DNA from: Cinclus cinclus
Lineage: Eukaryota > Chordata > Aves > Passeriformes > Cinclidae
Assembly (NCBI RefSeq): GCF_963662255.1
Contig: NC_085074.1
Coordinates: forward strand, 744,001 to 808,000
Length of the DNA stretch: 64,000 bases
Direction of reading: 5' to 3'
The translations under genes were made by a program, and so were the position numbers. Below the pieces are notes generated by a model. It was not told the origin of the DNA and did not search any database. It was given only the letters and a program-made list of their open reading frames with translations. Positions within the stretch are counted from its first letter, which is position 1. The number at the start of each line of letters is the position of its first letter. This document shows, piece by piece, positions 47,901 to 59,995 of the stretch.

Positions 47901-50900
47901 CAGGAAAACTACACCTGGTTTTCATTTATAAGTGAGTTTGAGGGTAGTGCTTCATGTTCAGACATTGTCAGGGGGCTTATCCCAGGGGCTGAAATTCTCT
48001 ACAGAAATTGGGATCTGGTGGCTCAAAGGGACCCAAAGCACAGCTTAAGAAGGCTCTGCCTGGAGAAGTCGTCCTTTGGGATGACATTTCTGCTCCCCAA
48101 CACCAAACCCGAGCTGTCTATGCCTCATGCAGAGCACTGACCTGCAGATGTAGCTGAGGAGGTTGTAGTTGTCTCTGGGGAGGAGGGACAGCTGCTTCAG
48201 GAGCTCCTGGTGGCCCTAAGTGGTGAAAAAGAGCTCCAGGAGGATTCACAGGCATGTCTGGACCCAGCTCTTGGTCACCCCAGCCAGGCTTGTGTGGGGT
48301 CTCCTCCTTGCCACCCCCCAGTCCCAGGGCAGTGGGGGAGCCCCCAGCCCTGGGAGTGTTCCAGACATGGGTGGTGGCACTCGGGGGACAGGGGTCAGTG
48401 GTGACCCTGGGTCTGGAGCTGGGTCATAGTTGATGATCTTGGGAATCTTTTCCAAACTTAGTTATTCCATGACTGATTCTCCTGGCATTTGCTCCCCTTG
48501 GAGTTCCATTTCTCTGTGGGACACAGAGAGGTTCTGCAGGGCTCAGCAAGGAGGGGCAGCCACAGAAAGAACAGGGTCCCTTCCAGCCCAGCATGTGCAG
48601 GATGAGCTCTGCAAGAGCTGATCCTGCCTCATCTCCTCCGGTGTCTTGTGTGGAAACACCTTTAACCCCAAAGAAAAGCAGAAACTTAAGCTTTAAAACT
48701 CACAAGCCCATGTGGCCAAATTGGGAAACCCCAGTGGCTTTGGGGGAGATTTTCTTTTTAATTTTTTTTTCTTTTTTCCTTCCCCAGATTCCAAACCTGT
48801 GCTGATACTGCCATGCACACGGGACCTCCAGCTCACCAGCGTGCCCTGGCATTGAATCTGATTTTAAGGCCAGGAGGAGGAAAACAAAAGCATCTCTACC
48901 TTTGTCTCATCAGCTTCCAGAGCCTGCCCACAGAGCAGGAAATCCTCGTACTGCAGCCAGGGCACGACGGGCTCCGGGAGCTCCCGCAGGTACAGCTTGA
49001 ACAGGGAGGCCACGGTGTGGACATCGGTGTCCCTGCAACGTGCAAAGGGAAACTCAAACCCAGCAGGTCCCCACAGTGCTCTGCCTGAGCTCTGTGTGCA
49101 GCTGTGGAGACAGAGAGATGGAAACAGGGAGGCCAGAGCAACCTGGGGGCACCCAGGGAATGGAAAGCCAGGGAAATAAAGGCTTGGGGAAGGTTCTCCC
49201 TGCCTTGCAGTAGCAGGTCCCAGTGTCCACACCTGGGCTGAGCTGGGGTAGCAGGAAATTCACTTAGAGGTCTCCTGCCCCCTCCCAAACCCGAGTTTTG
49301 AGCAAGCACAGAGTCACAGTCTCAGCTTTACCCAGCTGCCCTTACCTTATACATCCTGGAGCCTGACAGGCAGTGCCTGTTCTGGCTGCTCCACCACCCT
49401 GGCACAGCTTTGGGCACAGCTTTGGGCACAGCTTTGGGCACTGCAGGAACCAAAGCCAAGAGCAGGTGCCCTTGGCACGGGGATTGTCTCAATCTCCCTG
49501 CTCTGCTTTGTGAACCTAAAAACACTTTTCTTCACTTACCTACGGAACCACCTTATTTTACAATTTAACAGTTCTGGAGCACCAGCCCGGCTCTTGTCAC
49601 TGCATTCAAAGGGGCAGAGAGCAAAGGAGAAGGGAGCAAAGCCCTTCTCCCATGTCCCATCTCAGGCAAAACCTTTCTGCCAACTCCCACTCCAAGCAAA
49701 GCCAGTGCTGGGCTCCCAGGGTTCCAGGTGCAGATCCTCCCCTGCTCAGCCACCTTCCCCAGCATGGAGCTCTGGGATTTCAAAGCAGCAGCAATTCCTG
49801 GGGATGTTCTGCCAGGACAGATGTTTGCAGCTTTGCAGACCTTGTATTTTTATATCCTGTCAAGGGGACACTGTCAAGACCATGGGCTTCTGATCTGACC
49901 TACCTTGAAGTTGCTAAACTCTTATAAACTTCAAGCAAAAGTTCCCCAGGTCAGTTATTTTTAGTATTGGTTGGGGTTGTAAAATACTATTATTTTCACA
50001 AACATGCATAAACACAGAGAGACGTTTTCAGAGCTGTGTTTTTGTAGGACCTACCAATATCCTCCACTGGGCACCCTGGGTGCCTGGACTGCAGCAAGAG
50101 CTTTCTAACATCCCCCCTCAATCCTGCCCTGGCTGTGTGCTTTCCTTTATTTCCAGGAATCTACTCTCATTCCCCTCTGATTCTGTTCTTGTGTTTTCTG
50201 CCGAGTCCTCTCTCCTCCTCAAGCCATTCTGGAGGGCTCAGCTTTCCTGCAGGGCACTTCTGGGCTCTAGGGGGTGGGACTGGCTGCTTTTCCCTGGAAT
50301 TCAGGGGTGGGAGAGGGGGAAGCAGTGTTACCTGTTGAACGAGGGTCTCTCCCCGGCATCGAAGGCATCCCGGAGCTCTCGGACCAGGTTGTCCTGGCCA
50401 GGCAGGCGGAAGATTCCCTCCTCACCCACACCATGCTCCCGGATGAACTCGGCGCTTTTCTGCACCAGGATGGGCACCTGGTGCTGCCCCAGCTTCTGCT
50501 CGTAGGCCATGGTGTCTGCCAGGGGCTGCCCGAACACAGCTGGGGACAGGGCACAGGGCAGAGCTCAGCTCTGGGGGATGCCTTGAAGTTCAGCTTTAAC
50601 TAAAGCTGAACAGAGCTAACATATTTTCCAGATTCTGCACTGCATTGGTGTGTGACACTGCACTTCATACTAAGTGTCAGCAAGTTCTCCTCACAGCTAA
50701 GTCACACAAAACAATCCTTTTCTAGCCCCACAACCAAGGACACCGCTGCAGCTTCAGCCCCAAAAAGTTCAAACAGCAGAGAATTGAGGAGAGAATCTGG
50801 GAGGATGGGACTGCAGAACCTGGAGCTGGAATTGGACAATGAACCCCAACATGGAAATGGACCAAAACTTATAAAAGTGTGAGAACTCGTGACCAGGATA

Positions 50901-53900
50901 CAGGGCTACATCTTGGGTGTAGCTCTTGTACTGCCCAAGGTGTATCCTTTAAAGGTCTTTTAATAAATATCTACTTTATTCCTTTAACACTGTCTAGCCT
51001 CTGCTCCAGGTGGCCTCTCAAGGCATCAAGGACACCTCACCTGCCCCAGGTGTCAGGGCCAGCAGGACCTGCTGCTCTGACAGGCAGCAGAACACTGCAA
51101 ACCCCTCTGCAGGAAGAAAGTTCTGCAGGAAGCAGAGCTTTTCTTGAGGAAAAAAATGGCAAAACAAAACCTCCTTGCTCCTCCAAATAGCTGACAGTTC
51201 TCAAAACTACTGAAGGCAAGTCCTGGGGGTTGCTGCCTGTGAGGAGGATGCTGATCCAGAGGGAGAGAGGGACAGGGAACAGAGAGGGAAGGAAGCTCAT
51301 CCCACAAAGCTGAGAGGTGTAGAAAGCACAGGAGACCACCAAGAAATAAGAAATAATCCTTGCAGGGATTTGGAGCTGGAATTCTTCCTGATCCAGCTGC
51401 TTTTCTTCCCCGTCCCCTCTCCTGAAACTGTCCTGCTCTGAGGGCAGCTGTGCTCCACAGGGGCTGGTACCTTCCCTTGGCATTAGAAGTGGCATTTTCC
51501 TCCTGAACTTGCAGCAGGAGCAGCAGCCTGGATCCCAGCTCCTCCTCCTCAGAGCCTGGGCCATGGCCAGAGACATGGTAAATCCCAATTTAATCTCTGG
51601 AATGTCAGTGGCAGAGGGTCCCCTGTTCCTCTGCCACATTCCTGCCCTAGCAGTGTGCCTGTGGTGTGCTTACCTCTGAAGGCTGAAATCATTCCCAGAG
51701 CAGGAAAATGCAGGGCGTCTCACCTGGATCCACCAGGCTTGTCAGCACCTGCCTGCTCCTGGGGCTTCTTCATTTGTCACCGGGTCACACTTGTAAATAA
51801 TGACCATAAACCTGTCCCTGTGCACACCAGGAGCAAATCTCTCTCCTTTTTTTTGCCTCTTTGCCTTGGTAGCTGATATTGAATTAGTTATTTCACTGCA
51901 GGTTTGTTGCTCTGAGGACACCTCCCCGGGGCCGTGGGAGTGGCAGCCAACCCTGCAAAACCACACCGAGATCTTGGAGATGCTTTTGCAGTTTTTTTCA
52001 CACTCTGCAGCTTTTCTGCTTCTTAGTGTGCAACGAGTTCACAGGACCTGGGCCATGGGGCTGCTCCCCATGCCCAAACCTCCCCAGGCCAAAACCTCTC
52101 CCATGCAGGGGTTCCTCTAAATGCTCATCTTGCCCCAGCTTAGACTGAAGCCAAAAGCCTCAAGTTTTGGGAGTTTTGGGATCTGTTAACCTCTGTATTG
52201 TCACAAAATGCAGCTCCATAGTCGCTGACTTCTCTGCTGTCCTCTGTGCTGCTATAAATTTGCATTTTCTTTCATGTAGTGTCACTTAATTGAGCTGCAA
52301 GAGACCAACAGCCTCCTAAGCTTAAAAAGGATGGGGCGGAGCTGTCATTAAATATTAGAGCCCATTTCGACAGTGCCCTGGAAATTCCTGGCTCAATGCT
52401 CCTTTCAGCTGGGTGATGCTGCTGCCCCCAGGGCACAGCCTGGTCTGGTTTGGAGGCAGAAAAACTCAGGGATGCAATGGAAAAATAGGAAAAACAGGCT
52501 GGGAGAGCTGGGGGTGTCCAGCCTGGAAAAGGGAAGGATCCAGGGAGAGCTCAGAGCCCCTTGCAGGGCCTGAAGGGACTCCAGGAGAGCTGGAGAGGGA
52601 CTGGGGACAAGGGATGGAGGAATAGGACACAGGGAATGGCTTTGAGCTGAACGAGAGATTTAGATGGGATTCTGGGAAGGAATTCCCAGCTGTTCCAGGC
52701 CTGGGTGTGAGGAGGGTGAGGGTGTGACCCAGGCAGGCTAGAGAGGAAATGGGGGCAGAAAGGATGGGCTGAGCAAGAAAAGCCAGGGGAAAAGCAAAGC
52801 CAGGGGGTTTGCAGGTGAAATACCACCTTTTTTTCAAAGCTTTATCGCTGAATGAGGGTTGTTCTCAAGAACATTTTCAGCGTCAAAAGGCTCAGGAGGA
52901 AGTTGACAAAAGAAGATGAAGCCAGCCCAGAAATATTCATCCAGGCTCCTCACCACTGCTTCTGTTTGCAGCAGCTCCCGGGGCAGTCACAAGAGACATG
53001 TTACAGCCCCATTTTCCAGGGATTTCTGAGCCAAACCCTCACCCAGAAGTGCAGGAGGACAGGGGGAGACCGGCTGCAGGAGCTGTCCCTGCTCCCGTTT
53101 TACCTCCAGCAGCCGAGCCCAGTGCCCTGTGGATGGATTTCACCCACTCCTCCATCTCTGCCTGCGAGCTGGCCATGAGCACACACGAGTCCTGCCCTGC
53201 CCGGCTCTGCTCCCCAGCCACTCCTGCAAAAAATCACATGTCAGGAGCAGAAAAGACACATCCTTGTTGTTTTCTTTGTTAAGTGCTTCTCGGAGCCCCG
53301 CTGGCTGCAGGGGAAGCGGAGCTTTGGCTTTCCCACTGTGAGATGTGCAAGGAAGGAACAGAAACTGCTGCAGCTGCAGCTTGGCAGAGCTGCTCCTCAC
53401 CCTGGGCTCTGCCCAGCCCTGGGCTCTGGATATCGAGGGCAAGAAATTCATCTTGCCATGGCGCAGTGCTCTGGGAAGAAGTGGGAGCACAGGGACAGGG
53501 AAGGGGTTTCCCGAGGGGTTTTGGGTGGCCAGCCCAGCCCAAAAACTTGCAAGGAGGAGGAGGAGTGAAGCATCCTCACCTGGGACGATTTCAAAGATGA
53601 ATTTCCCTCCTTCCTCTGGGTTAGTGGCCACCACCTTGATGGTGCTGCCTTGGAGAGACAGGCATCCCTAGGACAGAGCAGAGCAAAGCCCTGAGTGCCA
53701 CCTCTGCGAGGTCACACTGCCACCCAGGCGGGCAGTCCTGCCCTCCAGCACCTTCCAGGAGATCATTTTATACAGATATATTCCTACAGGTGTACTCAAT
53801 GACTTGTCAGGCAATGAGGGTCACTTCTTAAATGCCACTTTTTCCAGTGGAGCGATTCTCAGAAAGAGAAAACTGGTTTTTTTGCTCTTTCCTATTTTTC

Positions 53901-56900
53901 TTTTCCTCACTTCTCATGTCCTTTTAGCCCTTGTTGGGAGGGGAAGAAGGGAGAACGAAGGAGAATGGACTTGGGCAGAACCCTAGAACATGCTGTTTCT
54001 GCTGGGCAGGGGCAGGAAAACATTCCTTTAATACAGCATTACTTAAACCCAAAAGCCAGCCCAAAGCTGGCAGGAGAGGAGTAGAGAAAAAGGAGAAAAC
54101 GGATAGGAAATTGATAAATAAAGTGAAAAACAGGTGGTCCTTCCTTCCCCTGGCTGTGGGTGGAGGGGCTGGGGTGACTCAGCCCTGGAGGCCTCGAGGG
54201 CCAGGAAATGAAATTTCTCAGCAATTTCAGCCTCCTGAAGGCACCAAGCAGGGCTGGATGCTGCCAGAAGTGCCATGAAAACCTTTGCTGTTCCCACATC
54301 CCACTTCCAGCTCCTCCCCATCACCCTGGAAATGGGAGCTGGATCCCACAAGGCTCCCACCCGAGGATCCACTGATCACCTTCCCTTTGGGAGTGTTCTT
54401 TTTGTCTTGAGATGAGTTTTGCTTCTGGTAGCACTTTGTAGAGGTTACCAAGATATTATTATAATTTTTTTTTTTTTAATTTTGTAGGGGGAACAGGTTT
54501 TCCAGCAGAGGGGACTTTCCCCTGAAATTTCTCCAAAGGAGGAAAAGGTGGTGGGTACTCTAAAAGTGAGTTACAGCATGGAGAAAATGGTGGGAAAATA
54601 AAAAAAAATAAAGTAAAATAAAATAATAAAATAAAATAAAATATAAAATGTAAAATAAAATAAAATACACGATGCAATATAAAATATAACAAAAAATATA
54701 AAATAAAATAAAATTCGTTTCTCCAGGGAAATGGTAACAGTGCCCAGTTGGTGACTGGACTGAGTTTTCCCAGTACCCAAGTTGCTGGGCTCTGTGGGAC
54801 CTGAGGAATTGAAATGCATCAATGAGGTTCCTGATCAGGACGTTTCATCTCTGTTACTGTCCAGAGGCAGAAAATTCCTTTAATACCCAACCCTAGACCC
54901 ATCCCAAAACATTTCATGGAATTACAGAATTCCAGAATGGTTTGGGTGGGAAAAGCCCACCCAGTGCCACCCCCTGCCATGGGCAGGGACACCTTCCAAT
55001 GTCCCAGGCTGCTCCAAGCTCCAATGACCAACCTGGCTTTGGGCACTGCCAGGGATCCAGAAGCGGCCACAGCTTCTCTGGGAATTCCATCCCAGCCGTT
55101 CCCCAGCCTCCTAGCCAGGAATTCCTTCCCAAAATCTCATCCATCCCTGCCCTCTGGCAGTGGGAAGCCATTCCCCCTTGCCCTGGTGAAGTCTCTCCCC
55201 ATCCTTCTGTTCTGCTCCCTCCAGGTACTGGGAGGCCACTATTAAATCACCCCAAAGTTTCTCCACTCCAGTGCAGACACTCCCAATTCCCTAGGGAGGG
55301 AATGATGCCTTCAGGTTTAGCTTTTATATTTCCCAGATTCTGCACTGCATTATTGCGTGACTCTGAACTCCATATCAAGTGTTACAAGTTCTCCTCACAG
55401 CTCAGTCACACGAAACAATCCTTTTCCAACCCCACAACCAAGGACACCGCTGCAGCTTCAGCCCCAAAAAGTTCAAACAGCAGAGAATTGAGGAGAGAAT
55501 CTGGGAGGATGGGACTGCAGAACCTGGAGCTGGAATTGGACAATGAACCCCAACATGGAAATGGACCAAAACTTATAAAAGCGTGAGAACTCGTGACCAG
55601 GATCCATCTTGGGTGGAGCCATGGCCGGGCTCTTGTACTGCCCAAGGTGAATCCTTTGAAGCCTTTTTAATAAATCCCCATGTTGTTCCTTTAACTCTGT
55701 CCAGCCTCTGTTCCAGGTCAGCCTCTTTTGGCATGACAGCCCAAAATGCCCAGCCCGGGGTGACTGGGACCAGTGGCCTGGCCCTACCTGAGGCTTGGCA
55801 TCGTCCTCATCCTTGTAGTAGAGCAGCTGCTGTCCCCGGAGCACGAAGAAGCGCAGCTGCCAGTTCTTGACGATGGAGCGCTGCTTCTTCAGCCAGCCCA
55901 GCTTGAGCGGCCGCACCCCAGGGCTGGGGGAGCCTGGCACGGCACCCGAGGGGTCCCCACTCATCACACTCCGGGAGCGGGCTGTGGGGACACAGGGAAT
56001 GGGGACAGGGACACGGGATGGGGACAGGGACACGGCTGTGGGGACAGGGACACAGAATGGGGACAGGGGCTGTGGGGACAGGGACACAGAATGGGGACAA
56101 GGACACAGCTGTGGACACAGGGAGTGGGGACAGGGACACGGCTGTGGGGACACGGGACACAGGGGTGGGGATAGAGAAAGACACAGGTGTGGGGACACAG
56201 GAACACAGGGAATGGCGACAGGGACACAGGGAATGGGGACGGGGACACAGGGAATGGGGACACTTGGTGTGGGGACAGAAGGACACAGGAGTGGGGACAG
56301 AGAGAGACACAGGGGGTGGGGACAGAGGGACATGGGGAGAGGCTCCCGGCCCTGTGCTCTGCTGCGAGAACTGGCCCCAGTTTACAAAGGAAGTGGCTGC
56401 AGCAGCTGCCAGCGTGTGCTTCCTTTTTCCTGCGTGGGAGGAATTGTCTTGCAAGTGACAACAAAATCATTAGCACTATTTTTTTGGGGTTGTTGGTTTA
56501 TTTTTAATGGGAGTGTTTGGGTTTTGTGCCCTCCCCAGAGCAGCAGCGACCGCAGAGGTTTGGAGGTCACAGCTTTGCTCTGGGACAGCCTGGTGGTCCC
56601 AGGGGGGCAGAACTCACATTTATGGGCCTGGAAAGTCTCCAAGGATGGAAAGAACACCAGCGTGGATTTGGCACTGGGCAAAGCAGTGTCCCTGTCTGTT
56701 GTTTGTGTGGCCCCACTGGTGCCAGGGCTTGTGGCACGGCCCTGTGGCATCTCCAAATGCCTCTGTGACAGTAAATGCCTTGCAGGGATCACATCCAGAC
56801 TGAATTTTTGCCTCTGGACCAGGCACTGCACCACCGCCACCGCCCACCCCCCCCCCCCCCAGCCCCCCCCAACCCGAGCCAACCCAGCTGGGCAGAATTT

Positions 56901-58941
56901 GCATTTACAGCTGCAAGGCAAAAATAATGCCCTGGCTGCAGGGGAATTCAGCCTCACTGGGGTCTGCACGTGATGATTTCCTGAGGTGGAAAACACTTGG
57001 AAGCCAGGGCTCCAGTGGGGTTCCCCACTTCCCCTCCCCAAATCACCCAGAGCAAGAAACCTCCTTGGTGGTGCCCCCAAAGTGTTTCCTGCATTAACGG
57101 CCGCTGGGGTTGGGCATTTCCTCCAAAATGTCCTCAGGTCCTGCAGCCCCAGGATCTCCAGCAGGGAGAGGAGCCCACATCCTGCTGCCCTCTCCCTAAA
57201 AACAGGAGCCAAAGTGTGGCAGAAGAAAGGGCAGAGGGGCCACCACCAACACTGGCCCCGGCCAGAGCCTTGTCCTGGGCAGGAGCCTCCCTGGCACCCC
57301 TTGCTCCTGCCCCAGGGGAAGGACCTGGGCAGCCTGTAACAAAAAACAGTAAAAGATTTCGCCAAGTAATTTCTGTTTTGCTGGAATAAAGAGCTCTGCA
57401 GTTTTCTGGGCTTTCCAAACACTTCCTGTGCCACAGCCAGGGCTGGGTGTGAGGAGGGGGAAGCGTCCCCAGGCCAGGAGGAGCAAATGAGGGCAATGGC
57501 AATTTGCAAATATTGCAAACTTTCGCAAATGTGACTTTCCATTTCTGCAAACGAAGTCACAGCGCTCCCGAAGACAGTGCACACACACAAACTCACAGGC
57601 TCATCCAGCAGCTGAAAGCTTCAAGAAGCACCAGGGATTTCATCACAAGCAAATTTTCTTGAAAAACAGCAATTCCTGGTACTAACACAGGTTCAAGCCT
57701 GTGTCCCATCTCCACCCTCTGCTCCCCTGAACCCTTGGTGTCTCCCCCAGCTTTTTTTTCTGAGCTGCTGATTGACTTCACTCACTGCTCCATAGCCTCT
57801 GGGCAAAAGAAATATTAACTGTCCTAAGAATGAGCAGTGCAGGAGTCCAGGATGCTTCTGTGATAATTCTGTGGGGATTTCTCCCCTGGAGTGTGGGAGA
57901 TGGCACTGAGCCTCTCCCAGCTCGAGTTTCTGGGCCATCCTATATCTTATCTTGCATTTGGGGCCTCCATCCCTTCATCTGGGGCTTTGTGTGCAGAGAA
58001 TGGTTTGGCCACTCTGATGAAAGTGGCCTCAGATAGAAATCCAAGTTGTCTTTGCACAAAAATCCACCCAGGCCACCCTTGCCTGGCAGAGAGCAGCTGG
58101 GGCCAACCTCTGCTCTGGGGACAAATCCAGCCCCAGTGTGGCCCTGGCCACGTTTTGGCACCAGTGCCAGGAGCATGGATGGTCTGACCTCAGAGCATGA
58201 ACAAGGCTGGGCTCTGCAGCCCTCCCTGACAACACCAGCATCACCCTAAATCCCCTCCCTGGCTGCCTGACCCAGCCCCAGGCTCTGGGGTTCTGTGCTC
58301 AGAGCCCACATAAGGATCCCACACCCCTTCCCAAAGGTGTTCTCCCATGGTTTCCAGGCTGGAGAAGGATCCCAGGGTGGGTAAGAGCCCTGCAAAGCCT
58401 GGCCAGGGGCAGGAGGGGGTTCAGGAGATCCCAGGGTGAGGCTGTCCCATGGCCCTGGGAGCTCCTCAGCACCCCTGAGAGGAAACCACAGATGTCAGAG
58501 GGGCTGGGACACCCGAGCCAGGACCAGATTGTTCCCTCCAGCCTGGGCCACATCCCTCAGCCTGAGCCTTGCCTCTGTAGGGTTTGTGCCTCCAGAGCAG
58601 GCCTGCGTGGTTTAAGTCCTCCAAAACCTGGAACTGGGGGTGCAGCAGCCCTGTTCCTCTGTCCCCAGAGCATCCCTAGCCTACAGCTTCATAAATCACT
58701 TCTTGCAAATCTTTTGCAAACCATCCGGTCTCTCTCCAAAATGGCACTTGGGGCCCAGGTCCCCCCACTGAGGCCAGAGCCAAAATCTCAGCTGGGCTTG
58801 GCTACAGCCACTCCCAGCTCCTGGCCCAGCCCTGGGCACCCACTCAGGCACAGGAGGGCACAAAGGAACACTCACAGTACCTATTTTTGCAGCATCCATC
58901 TTCAGGTTGAAATCCCAGTTCCGTGGCAACTTGAGTGACAT
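44954..58941 (-). CDS. ARHGAP25: Rho GTPase-activating protein 25
   Basis: Eleven coding exons on the minus strand: 58941-58881, 55981-55788, 53667-53580, 53223-53104, 50539-50332, 49032-48900, 48215-48142, 47594-47473, 47000-46807, 46336-45762, 45137-44954; 1953 nt, 650 aa. All junctions are GT-AG and all phases close. The start [14 protein letters not shown] matches human ARHGAP25. The PH domain covers about residues 47-152 ([27 protein letters not shown]). The RhoGAP domain covers about 160-355, with the arginine finger Arg199 in EEGIFRLPG and the family motifs [13 protein letters not shown] and [14 protein letters not shown] Ser/Pro-rich linker (about 360-560) and a C-terminal coiled coil (about 560-648) follow. 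The protein stimulates GTP hydrolysis by Rac and limits phagocytosis and NADPH-oxidase activity in leukocytes. Introns carry antisense solo LTRs, CR1 copies and a minisatellite against exon 2. No frame disruption was seen. Confidence 0.96.
45163..45230. repeat. (GGATT)n pentanucleotide array in ARHGAP25 intron 10
   Basis: About 13.6 perfect copies of GGATT (ATTGG phase) over 68 bp, starting 26 bp from the exon 11 acceptor. On the transcribed strand it reads (CCAAT)n, so it is part of the pre-mRNA just upstream of the polypyrimidine tract. Confidence 0.97.
49399..49443. repeat. 12-bp tandem repeat in ARHGAP25 intron 5
   Basis: GCACAGCTTTGG is repeated three times in a row, followed by a partial copy (GGCACTG). 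It is short and perfect. Confidence 0.85.
50577..51025 (+). mobile_element. Solo LTR, copy 1 (ARHGAP25 intron 4)
   Basis: A unit of about 430-450 bp shared with 55303-55733 and 60609-61042. Common marks are TTTTCCAGATTCTGCACTGCATT, CAACCAAGGACACCGCTGCAGC, a TATA-like ACTTATAAAAG (50868-50878), an AATAAA at about 50961 and a 3' end GCCTCTCAAGGCA. This promoter plus polyadenylation layout is that of an LTR. It lies antisense to ARHGAP25. Its 5' edge differs from the other copies and contains a 9-bp inverted repeat. No internal viral coding region is present. Confidence 0.8.
52490..52735 (+). mobile_element. CR1 LINE fragment in ARHGAP25 intron 4
   Basis: Plus-orientation CR1 text: GGGGTGTCCAGCCTGGAAAAGGGAAGG, GAGAGCTCAGAGCCCCTTGCAGGGCCTGAAGGG and GAGATTTAGATGGGATTCTGGGAAGGAATTC. 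It stops short of the usual CR1 3' end. Confidence 0.85.
54598..54715. repeat. A-rich (AAAAT)n-like low-complexity tract
   Basis: About 118 bp of AAAATA and AATAAA-like units in ARHGAP25 intron 2 with irregular phase. Confidence 0.85.
54913..55300 (-). mobile_element. CR1 LINE fragment in ARHGAP25 intron 2
   Basis: The plus strand is the complement of CR1: TTTCATGGAATTACAGAATTCC at the 3' end, then CACCCCCTGCCATGGGCAGGGACACC, CCAGAAGCGGCCACAGCTTCTCTGGG and GAATTCCTTCCCAAAATCTCATC. It is in the sense orientation of ARHGAP25 and directly abuts LTR copy 2. Confidence 0.88.
55303..55733 (+). mobile_element. Solo LTR, copy 2 (ARHGAP25 intron 2)
   Basis: The unit starts TGATGCCTTCAGGTTTAGC and ends CTCTTTTGGCA. 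TATA-like ACTTATAAAAG (about 55571) and AATAAA (about 55669) keep their order. It is very similar to copy 3 and less so to copy 1. It is antisense to ARHGAP25 and about 55 bp from the donor of exon 2. No clear target-site duplication was seen. Confidence 0.82.
55982..56345. repeat. GGGGACAGGGACAC minisatellite against ARHGAP25 exon 2
   Basis: About 360 bp of imperfect units of GGGACAGGGACAC and GAATGGGGACA on the plus strand. The array begins at the very acceptor of exon 2, so the polypyrimidine tract and AG of that intron (CTGTCCCCACAG-type on the minus strand) are made of repeat sequence. Long apparent reading frames here on both strands are products of the repeat. Confidence 0.9.
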
Positions 58942-59580
58942 TTTGGGTCAGGAAGGTTTGGGTTTTTTTCTTCAAGGTGAGCTTGCTTAGGAGATGGGCT
59001 GGAAGCAGGCCCTGATGGTCTCGGGGGGTCCCCCCACAAAGAGCAGCAGCTCGGCGAGGGTTGCTTTGCCAGCGAGCTTCCTGCCTCTGAGAGCAGCTGT
59101 GCAAAACCCCATAAAAGTCCTTTCCTGCCCTGCTTTCCTGCCCAGCTCTGGCTTTTCCAGCGATGCTCTCAGGTGATGCCAGGTGTGCTGCCCTCGTTGT
59201 CCCCTGTGCTGGCTGAGGGGACGCAGCCCAGGCCGGGGCCGCTCCCCGCGTGCCGCTCGGGGCATTTGAGGAAGTGGTGTCAGGAGCTCTGGGTGTCTCC
59301 TGGGGCTCTGAAAGCTGCTCTGAGCAGGAACAGCCCAGCTCGGGGCACTCGGGAAGTGTTCTTCTCAGAGGCAGAGCTCAGGTGTGAGCTCAAGGTGACG
59401 TCTGTGCCTGTGCTGGGGCATCCCCTGATGGCACTGGGGGCTTTGATTTTTCCTGTTAATTGCTGACTTGTCCCCATGGCTGATTGAAGGTTTTTACAGT
59501 GGTAAAAGCCAAATGGGGATGAAATGAGGCAGCTGTGGGAGGAAAGGGCATGGAAATCAGAACACCAAGGGATCTTGGAG
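58942..59580. promoter_or_regulatory. ARHGAP25: Region upstream of the ARHGAP25 start, probable promoter
   Basis: Sequence 5' of the ATG at 58941 on the minus strand. A small CpG-bearing, GC-rich block (about 59215-59275) is the best promoter candidate. I saw no TATA box at a fixed distance. The transcription start cannot be set from sequence alone. Confidence 0.35.
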
Positions 59581-59582
59581 CC

Positions 59583-59995
59583 ATGGAAGGGGTTGTGTTG
59601 GGTGGGACGTTAAAGCCCACCCAGTGCCGCCCTCTGCCATGGGCAGGGACACCTTCCACTCTCCCAGATTGCTCCCAGCCCTGTCCAGCCTGGCCTTGCT
59701 TACTTCCAAGGATCCAGGGGCAGCCACAACTTCTCTGGGCACCCTGTGCCAGGGTCTGCCCACCCTCACAGGGAACAAGTCCTTCCCTATATCTAACCAG
59801 AATTTATTTAACCTGAACTAATTTTAACCTAAATTTCATAAATACCCTAAAACCTGGCAATGATAAAAGCAAGCAGAGCTTGAGCACTGTTGCAGTTTTG
59901 CTCTCCCAAAATTTTCATCCCCACTGTGCCCAGCCAGCCAGCAGTGACAGCTCAGGAAATGGATTCCACCAAATCTCACAACAACTGATGGGAAC
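59583..59995 (-). mobile_element. Copy B of the inverted pair: unique head plus CR1 tail
   Basis: Reverse complement of 37360-37771 with very few differences. A 65-codon stretch (59624-59821 here, 37534-37731 there) translates identically. The CR1 3' end is at the low-coordinate side and the non-CR1 head ends at 59995. Confidence 0.75.

Noticed and set aside
50652..50882. A 76-codon frame conserved in three places (also 55331-55586 and 60661-60897)
   Set aside because: The conservation comes from the shared solo LTR. The frame spans the LTR promoter region and is not a gene.
55867..56973. A 368-codon plus-strand open frame
   Set aside because: Its first half is the GGGGACAGGGACAC minisatellite read as Gly-Thr-Gly-Asp-type repeats, and it runs antisense through ARHGAP25 exon 2 and intron 1.
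56382..57596. A 404-codon minus-strand open frame in ARHGAP25 intron 1
   Set aside because: No domain, no similarity I recognise and low-complexity Gly/Pro stretches from C and G runs. It lies wholly within an intron whose flanking exons splice in frame without it.
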